DNA from: Rubripirellula sp.
GTDB taxonomy: Bacteria > Planctomycetota > Planctomycetia > Pirellulales > Pirellulaceae
DNA: 64,000 bases
Reading direction: 5' to 3'
Assembly (NCBI GenBank): GCA_012270065.1
Contig: JAAXJB010000084.1
Location: forward strand, 24,668-88,667
The notes under the pieces were generated by a model, which ran no database searches, had not been told where the DNA came from, and saw only the letters and a program-made list of their open reading frames with translations. The position numbers and the translations under genes were made by a program. Every line of letters begins with the position of its first letter. Position 1 is the stretch's first letter. Positions 37,051-47,138 of this stretch are shown piece after piece.

Positions 37051-37291
37051 TCAGCCGTTCCCGGTTGCCTTCGATGGAGAGCAATCGAAGGGCTGAATCT
37101 GGCACGCAAAGCCGCGAAGTGTCCATGCCGCGGAGTGGCGATTGGATCTCGCTGCACAGATGTATGCGGCTGGAGAAAAGTTTTGAGAAGCCTCGGCGAG
37201 TGATGGTCGCCACTTGTCTGACCGTATCCGGCCCGACGATTGGAATTCGTTGCGGGCTTGATCCCGGTGATTTCCTGCAAGCATCAAAGTG

Positions 37292-37330
37292 AAAAAAAAT
37301 CGGTCCGATTCATGGGATGAATCGGACCGA
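37292..37330 (-). terminator. Strong intrinsic terminator of the TlpA-like gene
   Basis: A perfect 14-bp stem (37300-37313 with 37317-37330) and 3-base loop is followed on the minus strand by eight T (37292-37299). It lies 42 bp after the TlpA-like stop. The rest of the spacer 37051-37371 shows nothing. Confidence 0.95.
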
Positions 37331-37371
37331 ATCGTGAATTTCACTGGCCAGCTCAGCACTGGATGACTGAA

Positions 37372-38550
37372 TTACTCGGCTGCTGTGTCGTCACTGCCTT
37401 TGGGTTCACCAAGCAATTCTTTCAGAAGCCGATTCAACTCCTGGCCGCGGGCACGAAGCGATACGACCTTTCCTTCCTTGTCGACAAGAATCGCCGTTGG
37501 GATACCGGAGACTCCATAGTATTGGACAAGAGGGTTGTTCCAGCCCTGTTCGCCCTCTTTTTTACTGAACAGGTTGGGCCAGTCGAGGTTCTCCTGAGCG
37601 ACATAGTTGTCACAGGCTTCGATGGTATTGTCGAGATTGATGCCGACAATCGCGAACCCTTGATCACCGTAAAGTGCGAGTTGCTTTTTCATGTTGGGAA
37701 CTTCGGCTCGGCATGGTCCACACCAGCTGGCCCAAAAGTCAACGAGAACCGTTTTACCGCGGTAGGAAGCCCAGTCAAATGCTTCACCGGTGGTTGTCGT
37801 GCCAGTGATCTCCATCTCGTTGCCCATCAGTCGCATGCGACGTGCGGCACCAAATGTGTTTTCGGCACGTGACTTGACCATCTCGTCACTGGATTTGAGC
37901 ATCATTCTGCCAAGCTCATCGTAGAATGAAGCTGCCAATTCAGTATTTGCTGAAGTTGATAAAGAACGAGCCAATGTGCTTCCCAGCATGAAGCCTTCGC
38001 GATCCAGTCCGTCGTCACCAATCATCGTCTTGAACTCATTGATCAGTGCCTTCTGATCTTTTTCCGGAGCTCTCCCTGCAGAAGCAACCTTGCTTTTGAA
38101 TGCTTCCATCTTTCCGAGACGCGCCAGAACTGGATTGGTGCTGTTTTCCAGTTCCTTCATCAGGTTGTCCATCTTGGCTTTCATCGCCGGGTTGTACCGA
38201 CTGAGGAAGTTCAGAGCACCGATTTCTTCCTTGATGGCCGCCATTTGAATTGCCTCTGGCACGTCCTTCAGCTTTCGGATGGCTTCGGCTCCGGCAACCG
38301 CTGCGGTTGCAGCCCTCGTTACTGATTCCATCGTATTACCGCGTTTTTGCCTCACGGATGCAATGAACTTCATCAGTTCTTGTGCGTTTGCTCCCACTGG
38401 AACGGCAAACGGATCAGCATCTGCCTCCGTCTGGGCTTGGCCGTCCGCCGGAGCTTGTGCCAGAACTTGAGGGGACAACAGGAAAAGGCCGGCAAAAACG
38501 ATTGAATTGACGCAGCAAAGATTTCGGCGCCATTTGGGCTGGAATGCCAT
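37372..38550 (-). CDS. Exported TlpA/ResA-type thioredoxin protein
   Basis: 392 residues. A signal peptide ends near QVLAQ (residue 32). Residues 45-245 are a helical domain rich in charged residues, probably a lineage-specific extension. The C-terminal 140 residues are a thioredoxin domain: GKTVLVDFWASWCGPCRAEV with the WCGPC redox pair, FAIVGINLDNTIEACDNYVA and GVSGIPTAILVDKEGKVV with the cis-proline (GIPT). It would act as a thiol-disulfide reductase outside the inner membrane. It ends at a strong terminator, so it is a single-gene transcript. Confidence 0.9.
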   Translation of the reverse strand: MAFQPKWRRNLCCVNSIVFAGLFLLSPQVLAQAPADGQAQTEADADPFAVPVGANAQELMKFIASVRQKRGNTMESVTRAATAAVAGAEAIRKLKDVPEAIQMAAIKEEIGALNFLSRYNPAMKAKMDNLMKELENSTNPVLARLGKMEAFKSKVASAGRAPEKDQKALINEFKTMIGDDGLDREGFMLGSTLARSLSTSANTELAASFYDELGRMMLKSSDEMVKSRAENTFGAARRMRLMGNEMEITGTTTTGEAFDWASYRGKTVLVDFWASWCGPCRAEVPNMKKQLALYGDQGFAIVGINLDNTIEACDNYVAQENLDWPNLFSKKEGEQGWNNPLVQYYGVSGIPTAILVDKEGKVVSLRARGQELNRLLKELLGEPKGSDDTAAE

Positions 38551-39078
38551 GTTTGATTCTTTGGGCAGGAAGTTAGGTGGGGTCCGGCAGGAACGACATC
38601 CCGCTCTCGCACGACCAAAATCGAAGTTTAGCGGTCATTGCTGCGGGATACAAACCACCCAGTTGAACAGGACGCTTTTTTAGAGGAAATCCTTCCTATT
38701 TCGGCCTCAAATTGGAGTCGGAGCCCGGAATTCGACCATGCGAAGAGAAAAGACATCGGGCGACAAGCTGAAATCCGAATCACCCTGTCGGATGACTCTT
38801 CACGCGTGGCAGACTGATTTGCTTCCGGGCTGCTGTGGCGTGATCCGGGATTTGAATACAAAATCAGAGCTCCTCGCCACGATGGGCTTCCCGTTTCAGT
38901 CACGGAACTTCAATTCTGCTTCCCAAGAGGTCACACTTCCTTGGTTCCTCGGGGTTCCTTACTTCACTTCCCCGTTTGTCCAATGCAATCGCGTGCGAAT
39001 CACGGGCGGTCACGAATGTTTGAGCCTGTGCGGAGCCGATTTCTTTAGCCGCCCAGGAGGATCATGCAACATGCAGAA
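38551..39078. other. Non-coding spacer, 528 bp
   Basis: It contains only incidental open frames with poor composition. The promoter of the TlpA-like gene should be at its left end. Nothing else is seen. Confidence 0.45.
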
Positions 39079-39693
39079 TCAGCATTCCTCGTCTGCTAAA
39101 TAAATCGCCGGGTTAAGTTGCGGGTCGTTGTACATTTTCAACTGACGATAGGTCTTGTGCTGCTTCACCCCCGAAAACAGATCGTCAAGCAGTTGCTCAA
39201 GTGACAATGACAGGTCGCCGTGCTGTTGATGACAGAGTTCAAGAGAGGTGGAGACCTGTGTCTGCTGTTCCGGGCTCGTGTCGGACCGTTGAAGCTGTTC
39301 GCGGTAGTGATAGATTCGCAGCGACATGATGGACAGCCGGTCAATCACGCTCCCCGGCGTTTCCGTGTTGATTCTGGCGTCTGGCTTTGGACGCACCTCT
39401 GCGGTCGCCAACGCTGCCGTAATCGCATCGTCGATCCTTTCGATCAAGTCGTTGCGACTCTGGTTCAACCGGTCAATGTCGCGTTTGACCTCCGCGATCT
39501 CCTTGGAAGTCGCACGCGGGCTACGAGCCAGATCTTCTTTGTGCCAAAGTCGATAGTTGTACTCATGTTGCTCACAGATCAACTTACCGATTCCCTCATA
39601 GGGATTGTCGATTGGCTCTTGATGCCACTTCGCAACTCTCTCGATCTGGAGTTGCGTGATCTCGTTTACGGAGGGAAATGAGTTGGCACTCAC
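39079..39693 (-). CDS. DUF4254 family protein
   Basis: 204 residues from a GTG at 39693. The pattern WHQEPIDNPYEGIGKLICEQ, HEYNYRLWHKEDLARSP and NQSRNDLIERIDDAI fits DUF4254, a family of helical proteins often found with glycosyltransferases in other bacteria. It begins 6 bp after the ilvC stop and is surely co-transcribed with it, which is an unexpected place for this family. No catalytic motif or membrane segment is visible. The function is unknown. Confidence 0.8.
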   Translation of the reverse strand: MSANSFPSVNEITQLQIERVAKWHQEPIDNPYEGIGKLICEQHEYNYRLWHKEDLARSPRATSKEIAEVKRDIDRLNQSRNDLIERIDDAITAALATAEVRPKPDARINTETPGSVIDRLSIMSLRIYHYREQLQRSDTSPEQQTQVSTSLELCHQQHGDLSLSLEQLLDDLFSGVKQHKTYRQLKMYNDPQLNPAIYLADEEC

Positions 39694-39699
39694 CGGGGA

Positions 39700-40704
39700 T
39701 CAGACTTCCTTCTCGTCAATCCAGTTCATCATGCGCCGCAGCCCAAGGCCGATTTGCTCAACCCCGTGCTGACGTTCGCGACGACGGGTAGCCTTGAAAA
39801 ATGGCGCTCCTGCTCTGTTTTCCGAAATCCATTTTCTCGCAAATTCACCACACTGGATTTCGTTAAGAATGCGTTTCATTTCTGCTTTCGTGTCATCCGT
39901 GATGATTCGTGGACCGCTGACATAATCTCCATACTCAGCGGTGTTGCTGATGCTGTATCGCATGTAGCTGAGACCACCTTCGTAGAGCAAGTCGACGATC
40001 AATTTCAGCTCGTGCATGCACTCGAAGTAGGCCATTTCTGGTTGGTAGCCAGCTTCAACGAGAGTTTCGAACCCGGCCTTGACCAGCTCACTGACGCCAC
40101 CGCAGAGGACAACTTGCTCTCCAAACAGGTCCGTCTCGGTTTCTTCAGCAAAGCTTGTTTCGATCACACCACCGCGGGTACCACCGATTCCTTTGGCATA
40201 AGCCAAGCCAATTTGTTTTGTTGATTCGGCTGCTCCATCACCCAAAGCAATCAAGCAAGGGACCCCGCCACCTTTTTCGTATTCGCTACGAACCAGGTGA
40301 CCTGGGCCTTTGGGGGCGACTAGCAGGGTATCGATCCCCGCCGGCGGTTCGATCTGGCCAAAGTGGATATTGAAACCATGCGAACACATCAGGACATTGC
40401 CCGGCGAAAGGTTGTCCCGAATCTCATTCCGAAAGATGTCGCCCTGAACTTCGTCAGGAAGAAGTATGTTGATGACGTCAGCAGTTTTGGTTGCCTCGGC
40501 AAGCGACATTGGCTCAAAACCATGCGATACCGCCAGTTCGTGGTTTGCTGAACCTGCTCGCTGTCCAATCACAACGTTGCACCCGCTGTCTCGTAGATTT
40601 TGAGCTTGAGCATGACCCTGAGAGCCGTAGCCAAGTATGGCGACCGTCTTGCCTTTGAGGTGAGAGAGGTCGGCATCATTTTCGTAGTAAATCGTAGCAG
40701 CCAT
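39700..40704 (-). CDS. ilvC: Ketol-acid reductoisomerase
   Basis: 334 residues, class I (short) form. The NADPH loop is in [23 protein letters not shown], followed by [34 protein letters not shown], and the metal and substrate residues in [19 protein letters not shown] and [20 protein letters not shown]. It carries out the second common step of valine and isoleucine synthesis. ilvN lies 232 bp upstream on the same strand and DUF4254 6 bp downstream. Confidence 0.97.
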   Translation of the reverse strand: MAATIYYENDADLSHLKGKTVAILGYGSQGHAQAQNLRDSGCNVVIGQRAGSANHELAVSHGFEPMSLAEATKTADVINILLPDEVQGDIFRNEIRDNLSPGNVLMCSHGFNIHFGQIEPPAGIDTLLVAPKGPGHLVRSEYEKGGGVPCLIALGDGAAESTKQIGLAYAKGIGGTRGGVIETSFAEETETDLFGEQVVLCGGVSELVKAGFETLVEAGYQPEMAYFECMHELKLIVDLLYEGGLSYMRYSISNTAEYGDYVSGPRIITDDTKAEMKRILNEIQCGEFARKWISENRAGAPFFKATRRRERQHGVEQIGLGLRRMMNWIDEKEV

Positions 40705-40838
40705 GATATTGTCGTACTTTCAAAAAAGGGGGGCGTGTGTCTGTGACGCAACCGGATCGCTCTGACAGCAGATATGGTCGCATTTGATTTGTTTTTGTTC
40801 CGGTTTCAATTCGGCTGGAGTATCGGGACCTTGAATCC

Positions 40839-40867
40839 TGATCCCGGCATTTTGCTTGATCCCGGCA
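40839..40867. repeat. Short direct repeat in the ilvN upstream-of-ilvC spacer
   Basis: TGATCCCGGCA occurs at 40839-40849 and 40857-40867, spaced 18 bp, between ilvN and ilvC. Confidence 0.7.
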
Positions 40868-40936
40868 GGCTCGTGTTTCCGTCAGATGCCGTTTGTGCAG
40901 CTATTTTGTTCTACGGGGGCGGATGACGTTCCTCGC

Positions 40937-41479
40937 TCAGGAAGAGCCAACGCCCGAATCCGAACGCACACCTGTGGTGCCCTCGTTTCCACTGCGGACC
41001 ATGGCGATTCGACCAGTACGGACGATTTCTGTGATTCCGTAGGGACGCATCCTTTCGATAAATGCCTGCACCTTGTTTTCACGGCCACTTATCTCAACCA
41101 TGATTTCTTCAGGACCAACATCGACGATTTTGCCGCGGAATATATCGACCAATTCCCGGATCTCGCTCCGTGTGTTCCCAGCCGGTGCTTTCGCCTTCAT
41201 CAGCAGGAGATCACGCTCCACGTAATCCTGACTACTGACGTCCACGACTTCAACAACTGTCACAATCTTCTCGAGTTGCTTTCCGACCTGCTCCAGCACT
41301 GAATTGTCCCCAACGACAACAAATGTCATTCTGGAAAGATGGGCGTCTTCTGTTTCACCGACTGCCAAAGAGTCGATGTTGTAGCCACGTGAGGCGAGCA
41401 TGCCCGAGATATGGGCAAGAACACCAGGCACATTCTGCACAAGGGCTGTGAGAACGTGTCGCTGAACAGTGTTGGGCAT
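40937..41479 (-). CDS. ilvN: Acetolactate synthase small (regulatory) subunit
   Basis: 180 residues from the ATG at 41479 (MPNTVQRHVLTALVQNVPGV); upstream codons to 41536 look non-coding. An ACT domain covers about residues 9-80 with NVPGVLAHISGMLASRGYNI, then the IlvH/N C-terminal domain with YVERDLLLMKAKAP and REIRELVDIF-like SEIRELVDIFRGKIVDVG. It binds valine to control acetolactate synthase. The large subunit ilvB is not next to it. ilvC follows downstream after 232 bp. Confidence 0.93.
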   Translation of the reverse strand: MPNTVQRHVLTALVQNVPGVLAHISGMLASRGYNIDSLAVGETEDAHLSRMTFVVVGDNSVLEQVGKQLEKIVTVVEVVDVSSQDYVERDLLLMKAKAPAGNTRSEIRELVDIFRGKIVDVGPEEIMVEISGRENKVQAFIERMRPYGITEIVRTGRIAMVRSGNEGTTGVRSDSGVGSS

Positions 41480-42449
41480 CGCAAAAGCCGAGAGTTGTTT
41501 GTGGAAGGTGGAATTGCGACTCGCCGGTCGAGCCACAGCGGAATATCATAATTTTGGGACTTAAATCCAGCAAGGGTAGCGATTTGCGACCAATGGATTC
41601 TGCGTCAGATAGGTAATCTCTCCTGACTGTTATTTGGCTGGCTAGTATCTTTGCCATGCATATTTATCTTGCGGGCTGGCCTCTCCATTCTGCCTGCAGC
41701 TCTTTTATCGGGCCGACTGCGTTTTTTGGGTGATCGAAAGCAAGACGGGAAAACAGGCAAGGAAAACGTGGTGCAAGGCATGAGCGGGGGCTTTGCCCAG
41801 GCTGAAAAAACCTGAATCATCGCCAGATGAGCTTCACTGCACGAGAGAGCGTTAGAAAAATGGAATCTGTGATTCTGGGGTCACTGCTTTGGGGTCAGAG
41901 ATTCCATCTTCATGAAGCCGTTTCCGAGTGAAGATGGGTAATTGCTCGATCTGTTTCCATTGCCCTCTGTATCCATTGCTCCGCAAACAACCGGGGCGAC
42001 CACAAACAACCGGGGCGACGACTTCATGCCCGTCACAGCTGTTTTCATGCCAGTGACAGCTGTCTCGTTACCTGATCTTGTGGCATCGGGTTCTTGTGGC
42101 ATCGGGTGGTTCGTCAGGCGGTGCCTGAAAAGGAAGCCGATGCTTTCAAAAGGGATGTCCGGGCTTTGACTATCATGGAACCGAGCAAAATGGCTGCCAG
42201 GATCAGAGATGGTTGCCAGGATCAACTGTTCGCGTATTTTAGGTGTTTGGGCAGCGTTCTTGAATTTGATACAAGGACACGGCTCAGTCCCGCGAAACGA
42301 TGGATGGAGTCACGGATATGATGGAAAGTATCCGACTGCTAGGAACGTCCTGGCTGACGCTGGTGGGATCATCATGGCAGTGAGCCGGTGGGACCATCAT
42401 GGCAGTGAGATTGTCCACGGCCCTAATGGCGATCGTGAGAAAATATTGA
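41480..42449. other. Long spacer with a cluster of tandem duplications
   Basis: This 970-bp spacer lies between the divergent ilvN and scpA genes. No credible gene is seen. Its right half (41984-42409) consists largely of five separate direct duplications of 16-23 bp, described as a repeat feature. The left part shows nothing. Confidence 0.6.
41984..42409. repeat. Five consecutive short tandem duplications
   Basis: Pairs: 41984-42000/42003-42019 (17 bp, perfect); 42023-42042/42044-42063 (20 bp, two mismatches); 42076-42091/42092-42107 (16 bp, perfect); 42190-42205/42209-42224 (16 bp, one mismatch); 42362-42384/42387-42409 (23 bp, one mismatch). Spacers between copies are 0-3 bp. The five units are unrelated to each other. 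Confidence 0.9.
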
Positions 42450-43253
42450 ATGGCATTTCGAATTGAATTACCGGCTTACCGCGGACCACTGGATCTGCTG
42501 TTGTATCTCGTGCGTCGCCATGAAGTGAGCATCACGGAAATGTCGCTTGCTTCACTCGTAAATCAATATCTTGAGTACATCGAAATTCTCAAAGAACTCG
42601 ACTTGGGCGACGTAGGTGAATTTATCGATTTGGCCAGTACTCTGGTCGAACTCAAGAGTCAGGCGGTGTTACCCAAAATTGTTGAAGACAACGCTGAAGA
42701 AGAGATCGTCGATCCCCAGTCCGAATTGGTGGAGAGGTTGTTGCAGTACAAGGAGATTCGAGACGCTGCTGCAATCCTCGATGAAATGGGGGCCAGTTGG
42801 CAGCAACGCTATGAACGCATGTCAGATGATCTCCCCGTTCGGCGAGTTGACCCAGGTGACCAGCCGTTGGTTGATTTGGAAATCTGGGATTTGGTCAGTG
42901 CATTTGGGCGGATCATGCGTGAGGCGGGTGGACCGCCGCAAACTGAGGTGATTTATGACGATACACCGATTCATGTGTACATGCAGCAAATTCATCACCG
43001 CCTGAACAAATCAGATCGCTTGCCGCTGATGGATTTTGTGGAGGGCGGGATCCACAAGTCTTCATTGATTGGCTGGTTTTTGGCAACACTCGAACTGACC
43101 CGGCATCATGGTGCTGCTGTCGAGCAGGACGTCCATGGTGATATTTTTGTCGTGCGTACGGATGACTATTCGAGCGAATTGGACGTCAATGAAGTTGACA
43201 ATTATGGGGCAGAAGAGTTTGAGGCTTCTAACATGCCGGGCCGGCCCCGCTGA
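42450..43253 (+). CDS. scpA: Segregation and condensation protein A
   Basis: 267 residues. The kleisin N-terminal region AYRGPLDLLLYLVRRHEVSI, then ASLVNQYLEYIEILKELDLG, EFIDLASTLVELKSQAVLPK and LVERLLQYKEIRDAAAIL identify ScpA; the C-terminal winged-helix region (VEGGIHKSSLIGWFLATLEL) is present. ScpA links the heads of SMC dimers in chromosome condensation. scpB is not adjacent. The protein has a slightly extended, acidic C-terminus. Confidence 0.94.
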   Translation: MAFRIELPAYRGPLDLLLYLVRRHEVSITEMSLASLVNQYLEYIEILKELDLGDVGEFIDLASTLVELKSQAVLPKIVEDNAEEEIVDPQSELVERLLQYKEIRDAAAILDEMGASWQQRYERMSDDLPVRRVDPGDQPLVDLEIWDLVSAFGRIMREAGGPPQTEVIYDDTPIHVYMQQIHHRLNKSDRLPLMDFVEGGIHKSSLIGWFLATLELTRHHGAAVEQDVHGDIFVVRTDDYSSELDVNEVDNYGAEEFEASNMPGRPR

Positions 43254-43441
43254 TTGGGGTTCGTGGGATTTCGTTTTTCTGTCGCATCGATTTTTGTACA
43301 AACGTTATTGGTTTGGCAGGGACAGTTGAACGTGAATTGATCAGAATTAAACCTGTCAGTTTCTTTGGCACGTTTCCCTTGCGGGGATGATTCAGTAACA
43401 TTCCCGCGATGAAACATCTTCTTCAATGACCGAAATGATCC

Positions 43442-44281
43442 ATGGTCGAAAATGTCCCCTGCTTGAAACATCAACACGATGGTCTCACCATCGAGGGCTA
43501 TTCACGCGCTGCGGTTCAGACCTGTTGGCGGATCAATGAGCTGAAGCTTCTGTTCGACGTTGGGATTCAGCCTTGGGATTTCATGGGCACACCAACCATG
43601 TTCATTTCACATGCCCATCTTGATCATATTGCTGCGTTGCCCGCTTATGTGTCGCGAAGACGCATGATGAAGATGGAACCACCTGTCATTTATCTGCCGG
43701 ATTCTGCAGTCGATACGGCTTGGGATATGCTACAGAACTTCCGCAGGCTCGATCGTGGTTCGATGCCGTGCGAGTTGGTGGGCTTGTTGCCAGGCGATGA
43801 AACCGAGATCAGCCGGGAATATGTCGTCACCGCATTGCCAACACGTCACACCATTGATTCGGTTGGTTTTGTCGTTCATCACCGGCGTCATAAACTCAAG
43901 CCCGAGTTCCGCGATCTGAGTGGACCCGAAATCCGCGATCTGAAGTGTGCTGGAACTCAGGTGACGACGGAAATGAGAATTCCGATCGTCGCTTACACGG
44001 GTGATACGAATCCGAAAGGTCTGGATGACAACCCCGTGTTTTATGAGTCCAAAGTCCTCATCACTGAAATGACATTCGTCGCGCCCGAGCACCGAAAGGA
44101 AAAAATACACAAGCACGGCCACATGCATGTTGATGATTATCGTCAGAGATCTGACCGTTTTCAGAATGAATTGATCATCGCTGCCCATCTCAGTACCCGT
44201 TACAATGCCGCGCAGGTCAAGAGATTTGTGCAGAAAGCGCTGCCCGATGGTCTGGGTGGACGTTTGAAACTCTGGTTATGA
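43442..44281 (+). CDS. Metallo-beta-lactamase-fold hydrolase, RNase Z-like
   Basis: 279 residues. The zinc motif is [18 protein letters not shown], followed by the later metal residues in IVAYTGDTN and [12 protein letters not shown]. The order of motifs, LITEMTF and the [21 protein letters not shown] stretch fit the RNase Z (tRNA 3'-endonuclease) branch; the flexible arm of long RNase Z is absent. The likely substrate is pre-tRNA but other phosphodiesters are possible. The stop overlaps the hemW start by 4 bp, so translation is coupled. Confidence 0.85.
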   Translation: MVENVPCLKHQHDGLTIEGYSRAAVQTCWRINELKLLFDVGIQPWDFMGTPTMFISHAHLDHIAALPAYVSRRRMMKMEPPVIYLPDSAVDTAWDMLQNFRRLDRGSMPCELVGLLPGDETEISREYVVTALPTRHTIDSVGFVVHHRRHKLKPEFRDLSGPEIRDLKCAGTQVTTEMRIPIVAYTGDTNPKGLDDNPVFYESKVLITEMTFVAPEHRKEKIHKHGHMHVDDYRQRSDRFQNELIIAAHLSTRYNAAQVKRFVQKALPDGLGGRLKLWL

Positions 44282-45432
44282 GCAGTTTTTCAACCGGGCA
44301 ATGGCCTGTGCCGCGGACTGCATATGTCCATGTTCCATTTTGTCGCCATCGATGCGGATACTGCAATTTCAGTGTCGTCGCTGGACGGGATGACTTGTTT
44401 GATCGCTATCTTGCTGCGGTCAGTAGAGAACTGGAAAGTCTGAAGCGGCCCACCCTTGATACTCTGTTCATTGGCGGGGGGACGCCAACGCATTTTGATG
44501 TCGAACGCCTGCAGCAGTTCCTGCTGCTGATGCGGCAGCGTTTCACTTTCGCGGTTGACTATGAATGGTCGATCGAAGCGAACCCGGAAGACATCACACA
44601 TGAAAAAGTTGCTCTGCTTGCCGAATTTGGGGTCAACCGTATAAGTCTCGGGATACAGTCCTTCGATGAAGACAAACTGAGAATTCTCGAACGCGGACAT
44701 GCTCCGCAGGATGCGATGGATGCTGTGCAAACCGCTGCTGAGCTGATCAGCAATGTTTCGATTGATCTGATTTTCGCAGTACCGGATGAAACCATCGAGC
44801 AGTGGCTTCGTGATCTGGAGGTTGCAAGGCAACTTCCTGTTAACCACTTGTCTACGTACGCATTGACCGTTGAAAAAGGTACTTCATTCTGGAGTAGACG
44901 GGCACGAGGTGAATTGTCTGGCGTGGGTGAATGTTGTGAGGTCGAAATGTATCAGATGGCACGTAACATTTTGCAGAATTCAGGATTTCAACACTACGAA
45001 ATCTCCAGCTTTGCGCAGAGTGGATCGCGATGTCAGCACAATCTGGCTTATTGGAAAGGTAACTGCTGGTATGCTGCCGGTCCCGGAGCCGCGCGGTTTG
45101 TTGATGGCAGGCGGGAAGTGAACCATCGCAGCACAACCAGCTATCTCAGGCGTGTTGAATCGGGACAAAGTCCGACCGCTGAGCTTGCAGAAATTAATCC
45201 GGAGCAATTCGCCCGAGAAAGAGCCGCTTTCGGAATCCGGATGATCGAGGGTATTGATATCGAGGCGATTGAAAAGGAAACCGGTTTTGCCCTCGGTAGT
45301 GTCTGCCGAAACGCAATTGTCCAGTCCGTTGAGGATGGTTTGCTGGTTCAGCCCACTCCGTCAAGGATCAAATTGTCTGAGCGGGGAATCCTGTTCGCCG
45401 ACACGGTAGCTTCACGATTTCTTGGCCCTTGA
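44278..45432 (+). CDS. hemW: Radical SAM heme chaperone HemW (coproporphyrinogen oxidase-like)
   Basis: 384 residues. The N-terminus has [19 protein letters not shown] with the CxxxCxxC iron-sulfur motif plus the adjacent Phe typical of the family, then [45 protein letters not shown] and [20 protein letters not shown]. HemW hands heme to apoproteins; the short form here lacks the extra N-terminal region of HemN, so oxidase activity is unlikely. Start and upstream stop share ATGA. Confidence 0.94.
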   Translation: MSSFSTGQWPVPRTAYVHVPFCRHRCGYCNFSVVAGRDDLFDRYLAAVSRELESLKRPTLDTLFIGGGTPTHFDVERLQQFLLLMRQRFTFAVDYEWSIEANPEDITHEKVALLAEFGVNRISLGIQSFDEDKLRILERGHAPQDAMDAVQTAAELISNVSIDLIFAVPDETIEQWLRDLEVARQLPVNHLSTYALTVEKGTSFWSRRARGELSGVGECCEVEMYQMARNILQNSGFQHYEISSFAQSGSRCQHNLAYWKGNCWYAAGPGAARFVDGRREVNHRSTTSYLRRVESGQSPTAELAEINPEQFARERAAFGIRMIEGIDIEAIEKETGFALGSVCRNAIVQSVEDGLLVQPTPSRIKLSERGILFADTVASRFLGP

Positions 45433-46049
45433 TCAATTGCCAGATTCAATAGACAGATCCAAAGTCACTTCAGCAGTCAGTTTGGACGAGACAGGTTGCT
45501 ATCGCCGCAATGGGCTCCTGTGCGTCATTTCATGCTTTGAAAACCATGAATGCATCTAATCTCTGCCGAAGTGCAGTTGCAATAAGATTGCAGGTGAGCT
45601 ACAAGTTGCGATGTTGAGCAGGATTCATGTCATGCCGAAGGGGGCAATGGTCAACCTTGGTCATCGTGAATCAGACAAGGCTAGTCGACTGCTCTTCGTC
45701 AGAGTTGATTTCACCAGAGTTGGTTACATGTCGGGGTTTAACTTCCGACGTTTTGGATTGCATTGTTGATACACTCCGTCGTATGCGGCGTTGTCGGTTC
45801 AAGGTCCGACCAAACCCGACTGTCAGCGTCCATACGGCGGAGCCATTTTGTTGTATGGTTCATTGACACAATCTCAAGCCAGCATTGAGTCGTCAGATCA
45901 ATCGATGCACCGATTGTGGCTATTGGCTCGATTCGTCTGACCGCTCTAGACGCAATGAGTGGAGCATCCCGGCAGCGTGTCTTCTGTTGGCGACCATCAT
46001 GTGATCGCATTCCAATGCGTGAAGGGATTTCGTCCTTGAGTTCGAAAAA
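45433..46049. other. Non-coding spacer, 617 bp
   Basis: Open frames here are short and of poor composition. I see no RNA gene or clear terminator for hemW. Confidence 0.45.
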
Positions 46050-46508
46050 TCAATAGTCGTTTTCGATTTTGCGAAACTGCTCGATCGCAAGAGTCATGAC
46101 AAAACGATCTTTTTCCAGAACTCTTCTTGAATGTGTGTCCGTGTCCCTCGCCCATTTTGGTGACGGATGACGTTTCTCCGCGTAGGCAGCCAGGTCAATG
46201 CAATGCATGCCGTGCGATCGCAGGCGGTCGAGAAATAGTTGCGATGTGACAGAAAGACGGTCGCCGCGGAAAATCAAACAACTTGCCTCGCGCATCGACA
46301 AAGCACGAGCGTTGATTGTCTGGTAATCCGTCTCATTGGTATGAATGAGGCACTCATAGTTTGTTGTCGGGCAGCAGGTGTCAAGCAAAGTCGCTGAACC
46401 CGTGTCCAGAGCAATGATTCGACCCTCGCCGATGCTTTCTGCACTCACGGACGTGTTGACGCAAAGCAGTATACCGGCGGTGCAGATACAGGCTGTGATC
46501 AAACGCAT
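46050..46508 (-). CDS. Exported hypothetical protein, Cys/His-containing
   Basis: 152 residues from the ATG at 46508 (MRLITACICTAGILLCVNTS), with a signal peptide ending near SVSAES. The mature part has several Cys and His: LLDTCCPTTNYECLIHTNE and GMHCIDL. It also contains REASCLIFRGDRLSV. The metal-type residues, plus the MerC-domain gene as next upstream neighbour on the same strand, suggest a metal-related role, which is inference. The promoter just upstream carries overlapping palindromes. I recognise no family. Confidence 0.65.
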   Translation of the reverse strand: MRLITACICTAGILLCVNTSVSAESIGEGRIIALDTGSATLLDTCCPTTNYECLIHTNETDYQTINARALSMREASCLIFRGDRLSVTSQLFLDRLRSHGMHCIDLAAYAEKRHPSPKWARDTDTHSRRVLEKDRFVMTLAIEQFRKIENDY

Positions 46509-46561
46509 TGCAGTCTCGCTGTCAGGGATAGTTGGTTCATGCATACACCGCTTATTTGCAT

Positions 46562-46589
46562 ATAATACGCAAATGCAAACGGTTTGCAA
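46562..46589 (-). promoter_or_regulatory. Sigma-70-like promoter covered by palindromes
   Basis: On the minus strand a TTGCAA box (46584-46589) and a TATTAT box (46562-46567) are 16 bp apart, about 45 bp upstream of the gene starting at 46508. A 7-1-7 palindrome TGCAAAC-G-GTTTGCA (46574-46588) covers the -35 side, and ATTTGC...GCAAAT (46554-46573) flanks the -10. This geometry suits a repressor operator. Confidence 0.6.
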
Positions 46590-47138
46590 CTACAGGGGCA
46601 GTGAATTCGTCAATCCTGTGCGGGCAATCTGATTGCGGGTACTTATCGATCTGGGGAGTGTTTGGCCCGATTGATCAGGCTGGTGAGTCACATGGGTTGG
46701 CAAGCATGTTGAACAGCAGAATGGACTTCAGCGTCTTGAAGCAGAGCTGGTTTCCCGGCCGCGTCATTGACGTTGCCGTCGAAAAGAGACGGAACAGGAA
46801 CAGAGAGCAGGGAAAACGCCCGCGGACAGCATGATTGAATTCCGCTGCAAGCAAAATTGAGAAGAAAAATCGTCGAATGGCACCTTTATCTCGGTGAGAG
46901 CACGATCAATGACGTGTCACGACGCGCCCGCAGGGCAGCTGTTCAAATGACGAATGCATGATCCGTATTTGATCGGGAAAAATGTTACCTTCAGAAGGCA
47001 GATCTGAGCCTTAACAGAAAACGCCCTTGGCTCCATTGAGTTTGCGGTAACCCCTGCCCGTTTCAGCGTGTTACGTATGCCACCGACTCATTGATGAGTG
47101 TGGGTAGCGGGAGGCAAATCGGGCCCGTTTGCAGAAAT
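46590..47138. other. Non-coding spacer, 549 bp
   Basis: It lies between two minus-strand genes. I see no credible gene or hairpin with T-run. Confidence 0.4.

Noticed and set aside
41984..42409. Possible CRISPR array or minisatellite
   Set aside because: Each duplicated unit differs from the others and is present only twice, with almost no spacer.
44278..45432. HemN (oxygen-independent coproporphyrinogen oxidase)
   Set aside because: The shorter N-terminus and the CxxxCxxCxF context fit HemW rather than HemN.
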